A stretch of 8,460 nucleotides of DNA from Pseudomonadota bacterium (lineage in GTDB: Bacteria; Pseudomonadota; Alphaproteobacteria; Rhizobiales; Devosiaceae): positions 1 to 8,460 of the forward strand of contig JAEZHZ010000356.1 of the NCBI GenBank assembly GCA_023436745.1. The letters are read 5' to 3'. The notes under the pieces are model-generated. The model was not told where the DNA came from. It saw only the letters and a list, made by a program, of their open reading frames with translations, and did no database searches. Shown here one piece after another: positions 1-6,210 of this stretch. How positions within the stretch are numbered: position 1 is the first letter of the stretch; every line of letters starts with the position of its first letter. A program made the position numbers and the translations under genes.

Positions 1-2086
1 GTTCTGGGTAGTGACCTACACCGGACTGATCACCCTCCTGGTTGGCGCTTATACGTCATTGTTCCAGCGCGACCTGAAGGGTCTGCTCGCCTACTCTACT
101 ATCAGTCATCTCGGGCTGACCACCACCCTGCTCGGCATGGGAACGCCGCTCGCTGCGGTTGCCGCGATCTTCCACATCGCCAATCACGCCACCTTCAAGG
201 CCTCGCTGTTCATGGCAGTCGGCATCATCGACCACGAGACGGGCACGCGCGACATTCGCAAGCTTAGCGGGCTGCGCAAGGCCCTGCCCTTCACGTCCAC
301 CCTCGCGATAATTGCGAGCGGCGCCATGGCGGGCGTCCCGCTGCTCAATGGGTTCCTCTCCAAGGAGATGTTCTTCACCGAGACGGCTGCCTTTGACCCC
401 AACCCCTTCGTCAACCTGTCGCTGCCGATCATCGCCACGCTCGCCGGCATGCTGAGCGTTGCCTACTCGATAAAGTTCGTGCACGGGGTGTTCTTCGGAC
501 CACCCGCGACCGACCTGGACCGCACGCCACACGAACCGCCGCCGCTGATGCGCCGGCCGATCGAGTTGCTGGTGTTCGCCTGCCTCGCCGTGGGCATATT
601 CCCCGGCCTGACGATCGCGCCGTTCCTCGCAGCCGCCGTTTCCTCGGTCCTGGGACCGGACGTGCCTTATTACAGCCTCTCTATCTGGCACGGGTTCAAC
701 CTGCCGCTGGTGATGAGCTTGATCGCGATGGCTGGCGGTGTGGTTATCTACATTTCCTACTATCGCAGACTGCGAGACGTCGATGGCGTGCCGCTGTTGC
801 GCCGGCTCCGGGGGCAACGCATCTTCGAGAGAATCCTGCTTACCGCCACCAACAAGTGGGCGGTGCGACTCACGGCGGCCTTTGGCACAAGGAAGCTGCA
901 GACGCAGATCTTCATCGTTCTCGCCGTCGCTCTGCTGGCCGGCATTGGGGCGGGATGGGGCAAACTGAGCCAGATGCCTCTGCCTCAGGATATCGATCCC
1001 ATATTCGCCCTGCTTTGGGTGATGGGCGGCCTGAGCGCGGTGGCCGCGGCGCAGCAGGCAAAGTTCCATCGGCTCGCTGCGATGATCCTGCTCGGTGGAG
1101 CGGGCCTAGCAACGTGCATCACCTTTGCGTGGCTCTCTGCACCAGATCTGGCGCTCACTCAACTCCTGGCGGAAATCGCCACCACGGTGCTGATCCTTCT
1201 TGGACTCCGTTGGCTGCCCAAGCGCCTGCCGGTGCCGGAGGATGTCAGCTGGCGCATGAAGTTCAGGCGCTTCCGCGACGCCCTGCTGGCTGGCATCGTC
1301 GGCCTCGGGGTCGGCGTGATGAGCTATGCCGTAATGACCAGTCAGCCGGGCGAAGGCATATCCAGCTTTTTCCTCGAGAACGCCTATGTGCAGGGCGGCG
1401 GCACCAATGTTGTGAACGTCATGCTGGTGGACTTTCGCGGCTTTGACACGCTGGGCGAGATCACCGTCCTCGGCATGGTCGCTATCACCGTTTTCGCACT
1501 GCTGCGTCGGTTCCGCCCGGCAGCAGACAGCGTGGAGCGACCCGAGCAACAACAGGTGCAAGAGGTCTTTGCCGCCAAGGACGATAACGGCAGGGGTGCC
1601 GCCGACTACCTGCTGTTGGCAGCCTACATGATGCGCTGGATCTTCCCCGTCGTGATCCTCATCGCAGTCTACATGTTCCTCCGTGGGCATGATCTGCCGG
1701 GCGGCGGCTTCATCGCCGGCATCATCCTGTCTCTCGCGTTCATTCTCCAGTACATGGCGGGCGGAACCCGCTGGGTAGAGTCTCGGCTGCGCATCCGACC
1801 GATGCTCTGGATCGGCTGGGGGCTGATGCTGGCGTTATTGACCGGCACCGGGGCCATAGCGTTCGGATTTCCGTTCCTCACCTCGGCCTTTGCCTATGCT
1901 GACCTCCCGCTGATCGGCAAGGTGCCGATGGCCTCTGCGCTTCTGTTCGATCTGGGCGTATTCGTCCTGGTGGTTGGCGCCACCATGCTGATGCTGGTCG
2001 CGCTTGCGCACCAGTCCGTCCGTAAACCGCAACCCGCAGCGCCGGCCCGTCGCCGCCAGACCCAGAAGTCCGACCAATGGAGCTGA
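1..2086 (+). CDS. mrpA: Fused Na+/H+ antiporter subunit MrpA-MrpB (PhaAB/MnhAB type), 5'-partial
   Basis: This is the largest subunit of the Mrp cation/proton antiporter, an inner-membrane complex related to the antiporter modules of respiratory complex I. The reading frame is open to the left edge (first full codon at base 2), so about the first 270 residues are missing; the GTG at 11 is an internal valine, not the start. The 694 visible residues show, in order: the end of the NuoL-like proton-channel domain, with conserved lysines in DLKGLLAYST (about base 77), HATFKASLF (about 197) and GFLSKEMF (about 362); a DUF4040/MbhD-like part (about 998-1208, with LTQLLAEIATTVLILLGLRW); an MbhE-like part (about 1268-1510, with NVVNVMLVDFRGFDTLGEIT); a hydrophilic linker; and a complete MrpB (MnhB) domain (about 1604-2014, with GHDLPGGGFIAG). 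No separate mrpB follows. Such A-B fusions are common in proteobacteria. The end overlaps mrpC by 10 bases. Family assignment is very secure; the transported ion (Na+, K+ or both) cannot be read from sequence. Confidence 0.96.
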   Translation, partial: FWVVTYTGLITLLVGAYTSLFQRDLKGLLAYSTISHLGLTTTLLGMGTPLAAVAAIFHIANHATFKASLFMAVGIIDHETGTRDIRKLSGLRKALPFTSTLAIIASGAMAGVPLLNGFLSKEMFFTETAAFDPNPFVNLSLPIIATLAGMLSVAYSIKFVHGVFFGPPATDLDRTPHEPPPLMRRPIELLVFACLAVGIFPGLTIAPFLAAAVSSVLGPDVPYYSLSIWHGFNLPLVMSLIAMAGGVVIYISYYRRLRDVDGVPLLRRLRGQRIFERILLTATNKWAVRLTAAFGTRKLQTQIFIVLAVALLAGIGAGWGKLSQMPLPQDIDPIFALLWVMGGLSAVAAAQQAKFHRLAAMILLGGAGLATCITFAWLSAPDLALTQLLAEIATTVLILLGLRWLPKRLPVPEDVSWRMKFRRFRDALLAGIVGLGVGVMSYAVMTSQPGEGISSFFLENAYVQGGGTNVVNVMLVDFRGFDTLGEITVLGMVAITVFALLRRFRPAADSVERPEQQQVQEVFAAKDDNGRGAADYLLLAAYMMRWIFPVVILIAVYMFLRGHDLPGGGFIAGIILSLAFILQYMAGGTRWVESRLRIRPMLWIGWGLMLALLTGTGAIAFGFPFLTSAFAYADLPLIGKVPMASALLFDLGVFVLVVGATMLMLVALAHQSVRKPQPAAPARRRQTQKSDQWS

Positions 2087-2412
2087 TACTGTCCCTCGCC
2101 ATCGGCGTGCTGATCGCATCCGGCGCTTACCTGGTACTGCGGCCGCGCACTTTCCAGGTGATCATCGGGCTGTCGCTTCTCTCGTATGGAGTGAACCTGT
2201 TCATTCTGGCGATGGGGCGCCTGCGTGTCGGCGCACCGCCGATCATTGAGCATGGGGCAGTGAACGCTGCGGACTATGCCGACCCCGTCCCGCAGGCACT
2301 GGTATTGACCGCCATCGTCATCGGCTTTGCCATGACTGCGCTGTTTCTCGTCGTCCTGCTGGCCGCCCGCGGCTTTTCGGGCAATGACCACGTCGACGGC
2401 AGGGGGAACTGA
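2077..2412 (+). CDS. mrpC: Na+/H+ antiporter subunit MrpC (NuoK-like)
   Basis: This small membrane subunit of the Mrp antiporter is homologous to NuoK of complex I and sits between the MrpA and MrpD modules. The 111 residues fit the family length and form three predicted transmembrane helices (about residues 2-22, 27-46 and 73-97). The third follows the diagnostic DPVPQALVLTAIVIGFAMTA stretch, and the second carries GLSLLSYGVNLFIL. The ATG lies within the end of the mrpA-mrpB frame (10-base overlap) with only a weak upstream AGAAG, so translation is probably coupled to the gene before it. The stop is 3 bases before the mrpD ATG. Confidence 0.96.
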   Translation: MELILSLAIGVLIASGAYLVLRPRTFQVIIGLSLLSYGVNLFILAMGRLRVGAPPIIEHGAVNAADYADPVPQALVLTAIVIGFAMTALFLVVLLAARGFSGNDHVDGRGN

Positions 2413-2415
2413 GGC

Positions 2416-3993
2416 ATGGACTTGACTACCCTGGCGGTCCTGCCCGTCCTCGTCCCTCTCGCCGCCATTATCGCCAACCTGCTTCTCGGCGACGGGAAGG
2501 GTCGACTCCTCGGCATCAACATCGCCTTCAGCGCCATCCTTTTGCTCGTGTCTGCCGGGTTGCTGGCGGGCCTGCTGGTCAGTGGCGACACGGCCATGGT
2601 GGTCTACGACTTCGGCGACTGGCCCATCCCGTTCGGCATCGTCTTCGTCGCCGACCGGCTCGCCGCGGTGATGGTGCTCACGAGTTCGGTGCTTGCGTTC
2701 GCCGCGTTGTTGTTTGCCACGGCCCGGTGGTATCGGCGTGGCACCGCGTTCTTCCCGCTGTTTCACGCGCTGACCATGGGATTGAACGGCGCCTTCCTCA
2801 CCGGTGACCTGTTCAACCTCTTCGTCTTCTTCGAACTGCTGCTCGCCGCCTCCTATGGACTGGTGCTCCATGGCAGCGGCCGCCACCGCGTTCGTTCGGC
2901 GTTGCACTACATAGCCGTCAACCTTGTGGCGTCGTCGCTCTTCCTGATCGGTGTCGCCTTGATCTATGGAGCCACCGGCTCCCTGAACATGGCCGATGTC
3001 GCCCAACGTGGCATGAGCCTCGATGGAGATGGCCGCACTTTGTTCGAGGTGGGGGCCTCGGTGCTCGGCATCGCGTTCCTGATCAAGGCCGGTGCGTGGC
3101 CGCTTCATTTCTGGCTCCCGCCAGCCTATTCCGCCGCCGCTCCACCGGTCGCGGCTCTCTTCACGATCATGACGAAGGTCGGATTCTACGCGATACTGCG
3201 GCTCAAGACGCTTGCTTTTGAGGGCAGCCAGTTCGGCGAGCTGGCCCTGTTCGTCATCGGCATCGCGACACTCGCCTATGGCAGCATCGGTGCGCTCTCC
3301 TCCAAGGCCCTCGACCGGCTGGCGAGTTACCTGATCCTGGTGTCGGCCGGCACGCTGCTGCTCGCCGTGGCCTACGACGTGCCGGGCGTGACGGCTGGGG
3401 CCCTGCTCTACCTGATCGTCGCAACCCTTGCCGCGGGAGCGCTCTTCCTGCTCAAGGACATCATCGATCAGGCGCTGCCGGCGGAAGCACAGGTTCTGGC
3501 AATTTCGCTGGAGTTCTACGGCGAGGACGACGAGGAGGAAATCGATGAGGACGAGGAGGTCAGCCCCACCGTGCCGGCTGGTGCGGCACTGATCAGTTGG
3601 TGCTTTGCAATCGTGGCGCTGGTGCTCGCGGGATTGCCGCCACTTGCTGGTTTCCTGTCGAAGTTCGTCATGATCTCGTCGGTGTTTGCGGCTGCGGATC
3701 AGCCCGGACCGCAGGCGTGGTGGTTTGCTACCGCAGTGATAGCGTCGGGGCTGCTGGTGCTGGTGGCCATGGTCCGTAACGGGATCAACATCTTCTGGAC
3801 CTCGATGCCGGAAACAGGCATCCGGGTCCGCGTGCTGGAGATCACCCCCGTGGTGCTGTTGCTGGCTCTTTGTGTGATCGCCACGGTGATGGCTGGTCCT
3901 ATCATCGACATCCTGGCGGGAACGGCCGGAAACCTGCACAACCCGGACATCTACATCACAGGCGTTCTCGGAGCCGGGGAGGTGACCCCATGA
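2416..3993 (+). CDS. mrpD: Na+/H+ antiporter subunit MrpD (NuoM/NuoN-like)
   Basis: This is the second complex I-like antiporter subunit of the Mrp complex, a polytopic inner-membrane protein that carries one of the ion translocation paths. The 525 residues are near the usual length and hydrophobic throughout, with about 14 membrane segments. Recognisable family residues are Glu140 in DLFNLFVFFELLLAASY (the membrane glutamate of helix 5), Lys224 in FLIKAGAWPLHFWLPPAYSA, and Lys416 in GLPPLAGFLSKF. A very acidic hydrophilic loop, GEDDEEEIDEDEEV, sits at about residues 369-382; I recall acidic loops here in other proteobacterial MrpD proteins. The segment LLYLIVATLAAGALFLLKD (about 330-348) lacks the histidine I would expect in its middle. 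A purine-rich AGGGGGA about 9 bases before the ATG is the likely ribosome site. The stop overlaps mrpE (ATGA). Confidence 0.96.
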   Translation: MDLTTLAVLPVLVPLAAIIANLLLGDGKGRLLGINIAFSAILLLVSAGLLAGLLVSGDTAMVVYDFGDWPIPFGIVFVADRLAAVMVLTSSVLAFAALLFATARWYRRGTAFFPLFHALTMGLNGAFLTGDLFNLFVFFELLLAASYGLVLHGSGRHRVRSALHYIAVNLVASSLFLIGVALIYGATGSLNMADVAQRGMSLDGDGRTLFEVGASVLGIAFLIKAGAWPLHFWLPPAYSAAAPPVAALFTIMTKVGFYAILRLKTLAFEGSQFGELALFVIGIATLAYGSIGALSSKALDRLASYLILVSAGTLLLAVAYDVPGVTAGALLYLIVATLAAGALFLLKDIIDQALPAEAQVLAISLEFYGEDDEEEIDEDEEVSPTVPAGAALISWCFAIVALVLAGLPPLAGFLSKFVMISSVFAAADQPGPQAWWFATAVIASGLLVLVAMVRNGINIFWTSMPETGIRVRVLEITPVVLLLALCVIATVMAGPIIDILAGTAGNLHNPDIYITGVLGAGEVTP

Positions 3994-4475
3994 GCAGGCT
4001 GCTTCCCCACCCGGTCCTCTCGGCAATGCTGCTGGGGCTCTGGCTGCTGTTCCAGCAGTCCGCTGGGCTCGGCCATGTGCTGCTGGGAGGAGCGTTGGCA
4101 GTGATCATCCCGCTCTCCGTTGCGCCACTGCTGCCTGAGCGCGTCACGTTCAGGCGTCCCATGGCCATCCTGCGGATCATCGGCTACGCCAGCATCGACA
4201 TCGTTCGCTCCAACCTCGCCGTCTTCTGGGTGCTGATCCACCCGAACGCGAAGCCGACGGCAGGATTCGTGGAGGTGGAACTCGAACTCACCCATCCGTT
4301 CGGGCTTGCTGTACTTGCCTGCCTTGGCACTGCCATTCCGGGCAGCGCTTGGCTGGAATACGACAGTACCCGAAGCGTGGTGCTGATCCATGTGTTCGAC
4401 CTGGTCGATACGGACGAGTGGGTGCGTACCCTGAAGAACCGTTATGAATCGCCGCTTCTGGAGGTGCTTCAATGA
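3990..4475 (+). CDS. mrpE: Na+/H+ antiporter subunit MrpE
   Basis: MrpE is a small subunit of the Mrp antiporter, needed for assembly or full activity of the complex and with no complex I counterpart. The 161 residues match the family length. Membrane helices are predicted at about residues 8-24, 26-46 and 60-84, the last containing IDIVRSNLAVFWVLI. A mostly soluble C-terminal part follows, with TAIPGSAWLEYD and VVLIHVFDLVDTDEW at the usual family positions. The frame is open further upstream (to an ATG at 3870), but that would overlap mrpD by 124 bases. The ATG at 3990 has a strong GGGGAGG site 7 bases before it and an ATGA overlap with the mrpD stop, so it is preferred. The end overlaps mrpF in the same ATGA manner. 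Confidence 0.95.
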   Translation: MSRLLPHPVLSAMLLGLWLLFQQSAGLGHVLLGGALAVIIPLSVAPLLPERVTFRRPMAILRIIGYASIDIVRSNLAVFWVLIHPNAKPTAGFVEVELELTHPFGLAVLACLGTAIPGSAWLEYDSTRSVVLIHVFDLVDTDEWVRTLKNRYESPLLEVLQ

Positions 4476-4753
4476 GCGAGGCAATCTTGTCCTGGAGCCT
4501 GCTTGCGGCGCAGTTGATGCTTGCCCTCGCCATGCTCATGGCTCTTTACCGCATGGTGCGTGGACCGCGCGCGCAGGATCGCATCCTCGCACTCGACGCC
4601 CTTTACGTCGTCGCCCTGTTGCTGCTGATTACGCAGGGCGTGCGCACCGCCAGCCACATCTATTTCGAACTGGCAATGCTGATCGGCCTATTGGGCTTCG
4701 TGGGCACGGTGGCCCTCGCCAAGTTCCTGATGCGCGGGGAGGTCATAGAGTGA
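4472..4753 (+). CDS. mrpF: Na+/H+ antiporter subunit MrpF
   Basis: MrpF is a three-helix membrane subunit of the Mrp antiporter. The 93 residues match the family. The hallmark is the GPRAQDRILALDALYVVALLL stretch after the first helix, with Asp36 and Asp42 in the positions of the two conserved acidic residues of the family. A last helix, FELAMLIGLLGFVGTVALAKFL, follows. The ATG overlaps the mrpE stop (ATGA) and is preceded by a strong GGAGG at 4460-4464 with a 7-base spacer, so expression is tied to the genes before it. It lies between mrpE and mrpG as in all known mrp operons. Confidence 0.95.
   Translation: MSEAILSWSLLAAQLMLALAMLMALYRMVRGPRAQDRILALDALYVVALLLLITQGVRTASHIYFELAMLIGLLGFVGTVALAKFLMRGEVIE
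4736..4742 (+). promoter_or_regulatory. Ribosome binding site of mrpG, bearing on start choice
   Basis: GGGGAGG lies inside the end of mrpF. It is 7 bases before a GTG (4750) and 10 bases before the ATG (4753). Because mrpE and mrpF both use a 7-base spacer and a 4-base stop/start overlap, the GTG is a credible alternative start for mrpG. Confidence 0.6.
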
Positions 4754-5139
4754 TGGCCGATCTCCCACTCTGGTTCTCGGTGCTGCTGTCCGCGTGCGTG
4801 CTGCTCGGCGCAGCCCTGACACTGGCAGGCTGCTTCGGGCTCATTCGCCTCGACAGCTTCTATCTGCGTATGCACGCGCCCACCATGGGCACCAGCATGG
4901 GTGGCGGCTTGATCCTGCTCACCTCGGCGCTGTTCTTTTCGTTCACTGAAGGGCGCGTGGTGTTGCCCGAGATCGCGATCTTCGCCTTCATGAGCATCAC
5001 CACACCGATCACACTGATGCTCCTCGCACGCGCCACGCTGTTCCGCGACCGCCTCCAGCAGCAGCTGGACGCGAAGGAGGACGCCAGCCTCGGCAGCGAC
5101 AGCAACCCGCCTGCAGTTCCGCCGGCTGCTGATCGCTAA
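4753..5139 (+). CDS. mrpG: Na+/H+ antiporter subunit MrpG
   Basis: MrpG is the last subunit of the Mrp antiporter operon, a small membrane protein of three helices. The 128 residues include the signature GLIRLDSFYLRMHAPTMGTS (about 29-48), then a hydrophobic helix and the TTPITLMLLARATLFRDR segment (about 83-100). A hydrophilic C-terminal tail rich in Asp, Pro and Ala follows. The ATG overlaps the mrpF stop by one base (TGATG). An alternative GTG at 4750, adding one residue, would overlap the stop as GTGA and lie exactly 7 bases after GGGGAGG (4736-4742), the spacing seen for mrpE and mrpF; the choice is open. No further mrp gene follows and no hairpin with a T-tract marks the operon end. Confidence 0.95.
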   Translation: MADLPLWFSVLLSACVLLGAALTLAGCFGLIRLDSFYLRMHAPTMGTSMGGGLILLTSALFFSFTEGRVVLPEIAIFAFMSITTPITLMLLARATLFRDRLQQQLDAKEDASLGSDSNPPAVPPAADR

Positions 5140-5162
5140 CACGCACACGGCTGTCCTTCTCT

Positions 5163-5185
5163 GTGGTACCATGCCATGGTGCCAC
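5163..5185. promoter_or_regulatory. 23-base dyad, possible operator of the helix-turn-helix gene
   Basis: Two 11-base arms, GTGGTACCATG and CATGGTGCCAC, flank a single C. They are reverse complements except at one position (T against G). A third related half-site follows: TACCACAG at 5194-5201 is the exact reverse complement of CTGTGGTA at 5161-5168. The left arm holds TGGTACCAT, which fits an extended -10 element (TGnTAnnnT), although no good -35 is visible. A dyad over a -10 element just before a small helix-turn-helix gene suggests an autoregulatory operator; that role is inference. With a one-base loop and no T-tract it is not a terminator. Confidence 0.4.
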
Positions 5186-5200
5186 GACCGGTCTACCACA

Positions 5201-5206
5201 GGGAGG
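5201..5206 (+). promoter_or_regulatory. Ribosome binding site that sets the helix-turn-helix gene start
   Basis: GGGAGG is followed by a 6-base spacer and the ATG at 5213. The in-frame ATG at 5171 lies inside the dyad, has no such site and would add 14 residues unlike the family, so 5213 is the better start. Confidence 0.7.
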
Positions 5207-5212
5207 CCCGGG

Positions 5213-5533
5213 ATGTCGGAGATGGAAAGGCTGACTGGGCGGCTGGTGGCGGCGGCGCGGGTACTTGCTGGCGTTGGCCGCGACGACTTCGCCAAGGCTG
5301 CCGGAATATCCACCGAACGGCTTCAGACCGTTGAAGCCAAGGGAAGCGCCTGGATCAATGACGAGGATGTCCCTGGACTGAGGGCGGCGCTGGAGCGCTA
5401 CGGGATCATCCTCGTGGAAGAATCGGATGGGCTCGGCGCCGGTGTTCGGCTCAAGTTTACCCGTCAGGACGTCAGGCAGCTCTTGCGTCTTGAAACCGAA
5501 GGCGGCCCTGCCCTACCCGACGACGTGCCGTGA
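5213..5533 (+). CDS. Small XRE-like helix-turn-helix DNA-binding protein
   Basis: This is a likely small cytoplasmic DNA-binding regulator of 106 residues. Residues about 10-43 (LVAAARVLAGVGRDDFAKAA, then GISTERLQTVEA) have the pattern of a Cro/C1-type helix-turn-helix, with the turn at AAGIST and the recognition helix at about 32-42. Residues 51-70 (EDVPGLRAALERYGIILVEE) and 71-82 (with GAGVRLKF) resemble the short C-terminal half of small alphaproteobacterial XRE proteins. A polar tail with EGGPALPDDV ends the protein. The DNA target is unknown. The gene is single, 73 bases after mrpG, behind a dyad that could be its own operator. It could also control the mrp operon or the convergent tRNA-gpt unit, but nothing in the sequence shows this. 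It is not clearly part of a toxin-antitoxin pair, as no partner gene is adjacent. Confidence 0.8.
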   Translation: MSEMERLTGRLVAAARVLAGVGRDDFAKAAGISTERLQTVEAKGSAWINDEDVPGLRAALERYGIILVEESDGLGAGVRLKFTRQDVRQLLRLETEGGPALPDDVP

Positions 5534-5552
5534 CCGGGCCGCAGCGACAATC

Positions 5553-5638
5553 TGGTACGGGCGGCGGGACTTGAACCCGCACGGGGATACCCCCTCCGGA
5601 TTTTAAGTCCGGTGTGTCTACCATTTCACCACGCCCGC
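5553..5638 (-). tRNA. tRNA-Leu(UAA)
   Basis: The minus strand folds as an 86-base class II tRNA with the CCA end encoded (5555-5553). The acceptor stem pairs GCGGGCG (5638-5632) with CGCCCGT (5563-5557), with G-U as the first pair. The anticodon stem is CCGGA/TCCGG, with loop CTTAAAA at 5607-5601 and anticodon TAA at 5605-5603, which reads the leucine codon UUA (and UUG by wobble). A long variable arm, as expected for leucine, follows, and the T loop region GGGTTCAAGTCCC is typical. It begins 8 bases after the gpt stop codon on the same strand, so it may be cut out of the gpt transcript. No clear terminator follows its 3' end. Confidence 0.97.
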
Positions 5639-5646
5639 CGCGGGGC

Positions 5647-6144
5647 TCAGTCGGTGCCGCCAGAGATCGGCGCCACGTAGGCCACGTCGAGGTCCCAAGG
5701 GAAGAATATCCAGGTGTCCTGGCTCACTTCCGTGATGAACGTATCCACCAGGTCGCGTCCCTTGGGCTTGGCATACACGGTGGCGAAGTGGGCCCCCGGC
5801 AGCATCTCGCGCACCACTCGCGCCGTCGAGCCGGTGTCGACCAGGTCGTCCACGATCAGCACCTTGCCGCCACGCCCGGCGATGTCGAGCACCGGCTGGC
5901 TGATCTCCTTCAGCACCTGGATGCCGCCCTGGTTCTGGTGGTCGTAGCTCTTCACCGCCACGGTCTCGACGGTGCGAATATTGAGTTCGCGGGCCACGAT
6001 GGCGGCAGGAACGAGCCCCCCACGGGCAATGGCGACCACCGCGTCATAGCCGCCGTTACCGGCAAGGCGCCAGGCCAGCGCCCGGCTATCGCGATGAAAC
6101 TGGTCCCAGGTTACCGGAAACGACTTCTGGTTGGGGTTGGTCAA
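5647..6144 (-). CDS. gpt: Xanthine(-guanine) phosphoribosyltransferase
   Basis: Gpt is a purine salvage enzyme that joins xanthine or guanine to PRPP, giving XMP or GMP; it acts in the cytoplasm or at the inner membrane face. The 165 residues align along their length with E. coli Gpt as remembered (152 residues). They show VTWDQFHRDSRALAWRL, the ARGGLVP loop (40-46), the SYDHQNQ segment (66-72), the PRPP-binding loop VLIVDDLVDTGST (95-107), and the DTWIFFPWD purine-site region (143-151). No ATG is available in the right place. The TTG at 6144 is chosen because GGGAGA precedes it by 7 bases and it gives the usual N-terminus. A TTG at 6165 would add seven residues without a ribosome site. It lies 66 bases after the cinA-type gene, and tRNA-Leu follows after 8 bases, suggesting one transcript. 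Confidence 0.94.
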   Translation of the reverse strand: MTNPNQKSFPVTWDQFHRDSRALAWRLAGNGGYDAVVAIARGGLVPAAIVARELNIRTVETVAVKSYDHQNQGGIQVLKEISQPVLDIAGRGGKVLIVDDLVDTGSTARVVREMLPGAHFATVYAKPKGRDLVDTFITEVSQDTWIFFPWDLDVAYVAPISGGTD

Positions 6145-6151
6145 ACTGGCT

Positions 6152-6157
6152 TCTCCC
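6152..6157 (-). promoter_or_regulatory. Ribosome binding site that sets the gpt TTG start
   Basis: On the minus strand GGGAGA (6157-6152) lies 7 bases before TTG at 6144. The upstream TTG at 6165 has no purine-rich site in front of it, and no in-frame ATG exists near the conserved N-terminus. Confidence 0.6.
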
Positions 6158-6210
6158 GGAGGCAAAAATGGTGCTTAGCAAACCGGCGGCGGATCGCCAA
6201 TGCGTGGCGT

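Noticed and set aside
56..1069. Open frame of 337 codons on the minus strand opposite mrpA
   Set aside because: It has shadow-frame composition, no recognisable motif, and the opposite strand encodes conserved MrpA.
1894..4026. Long open frame of 710 codons on the minus strand opposite mrpB to mrpD
   Set aside because: Its product is rich in His, Gln, Arg and Asp with no domain or hydrophobic core. It lies exactly antisense to well-supported mrp genes, the usual shadow frame in GC-rich DNA.
5161..5201. CTGTGGTA/TACCACAG stem as terminator of the mrp operon
   Set aside because: The loop is 25 bases and no T-tract follows; the bases after it are the ribosome site of the next gene. A regulatory role fits better.
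5213..5533. The helix-turn-helix gene as antitoxin of a toxin-antitoxin pair
   Set aside because: No small toxin frame is adjacent on the same strand; the neighbours are mrpG and tRNA-Leu.
5553..5638. tRNA-Leu as an integration site of a mobile element
   Set aside because: I saw no second copy of the tRNA 3' end in the window, no integrase, and ordinary housekeeping genes on both sides.
6195..6209. Small hairpin CGCCA-ATGCG-TGGCG just after the cinA-type gene stop
   Set aside because: A five-pair stem without a T-tract is expected by chance in GC-rich DNA and cannot be called a terminator.
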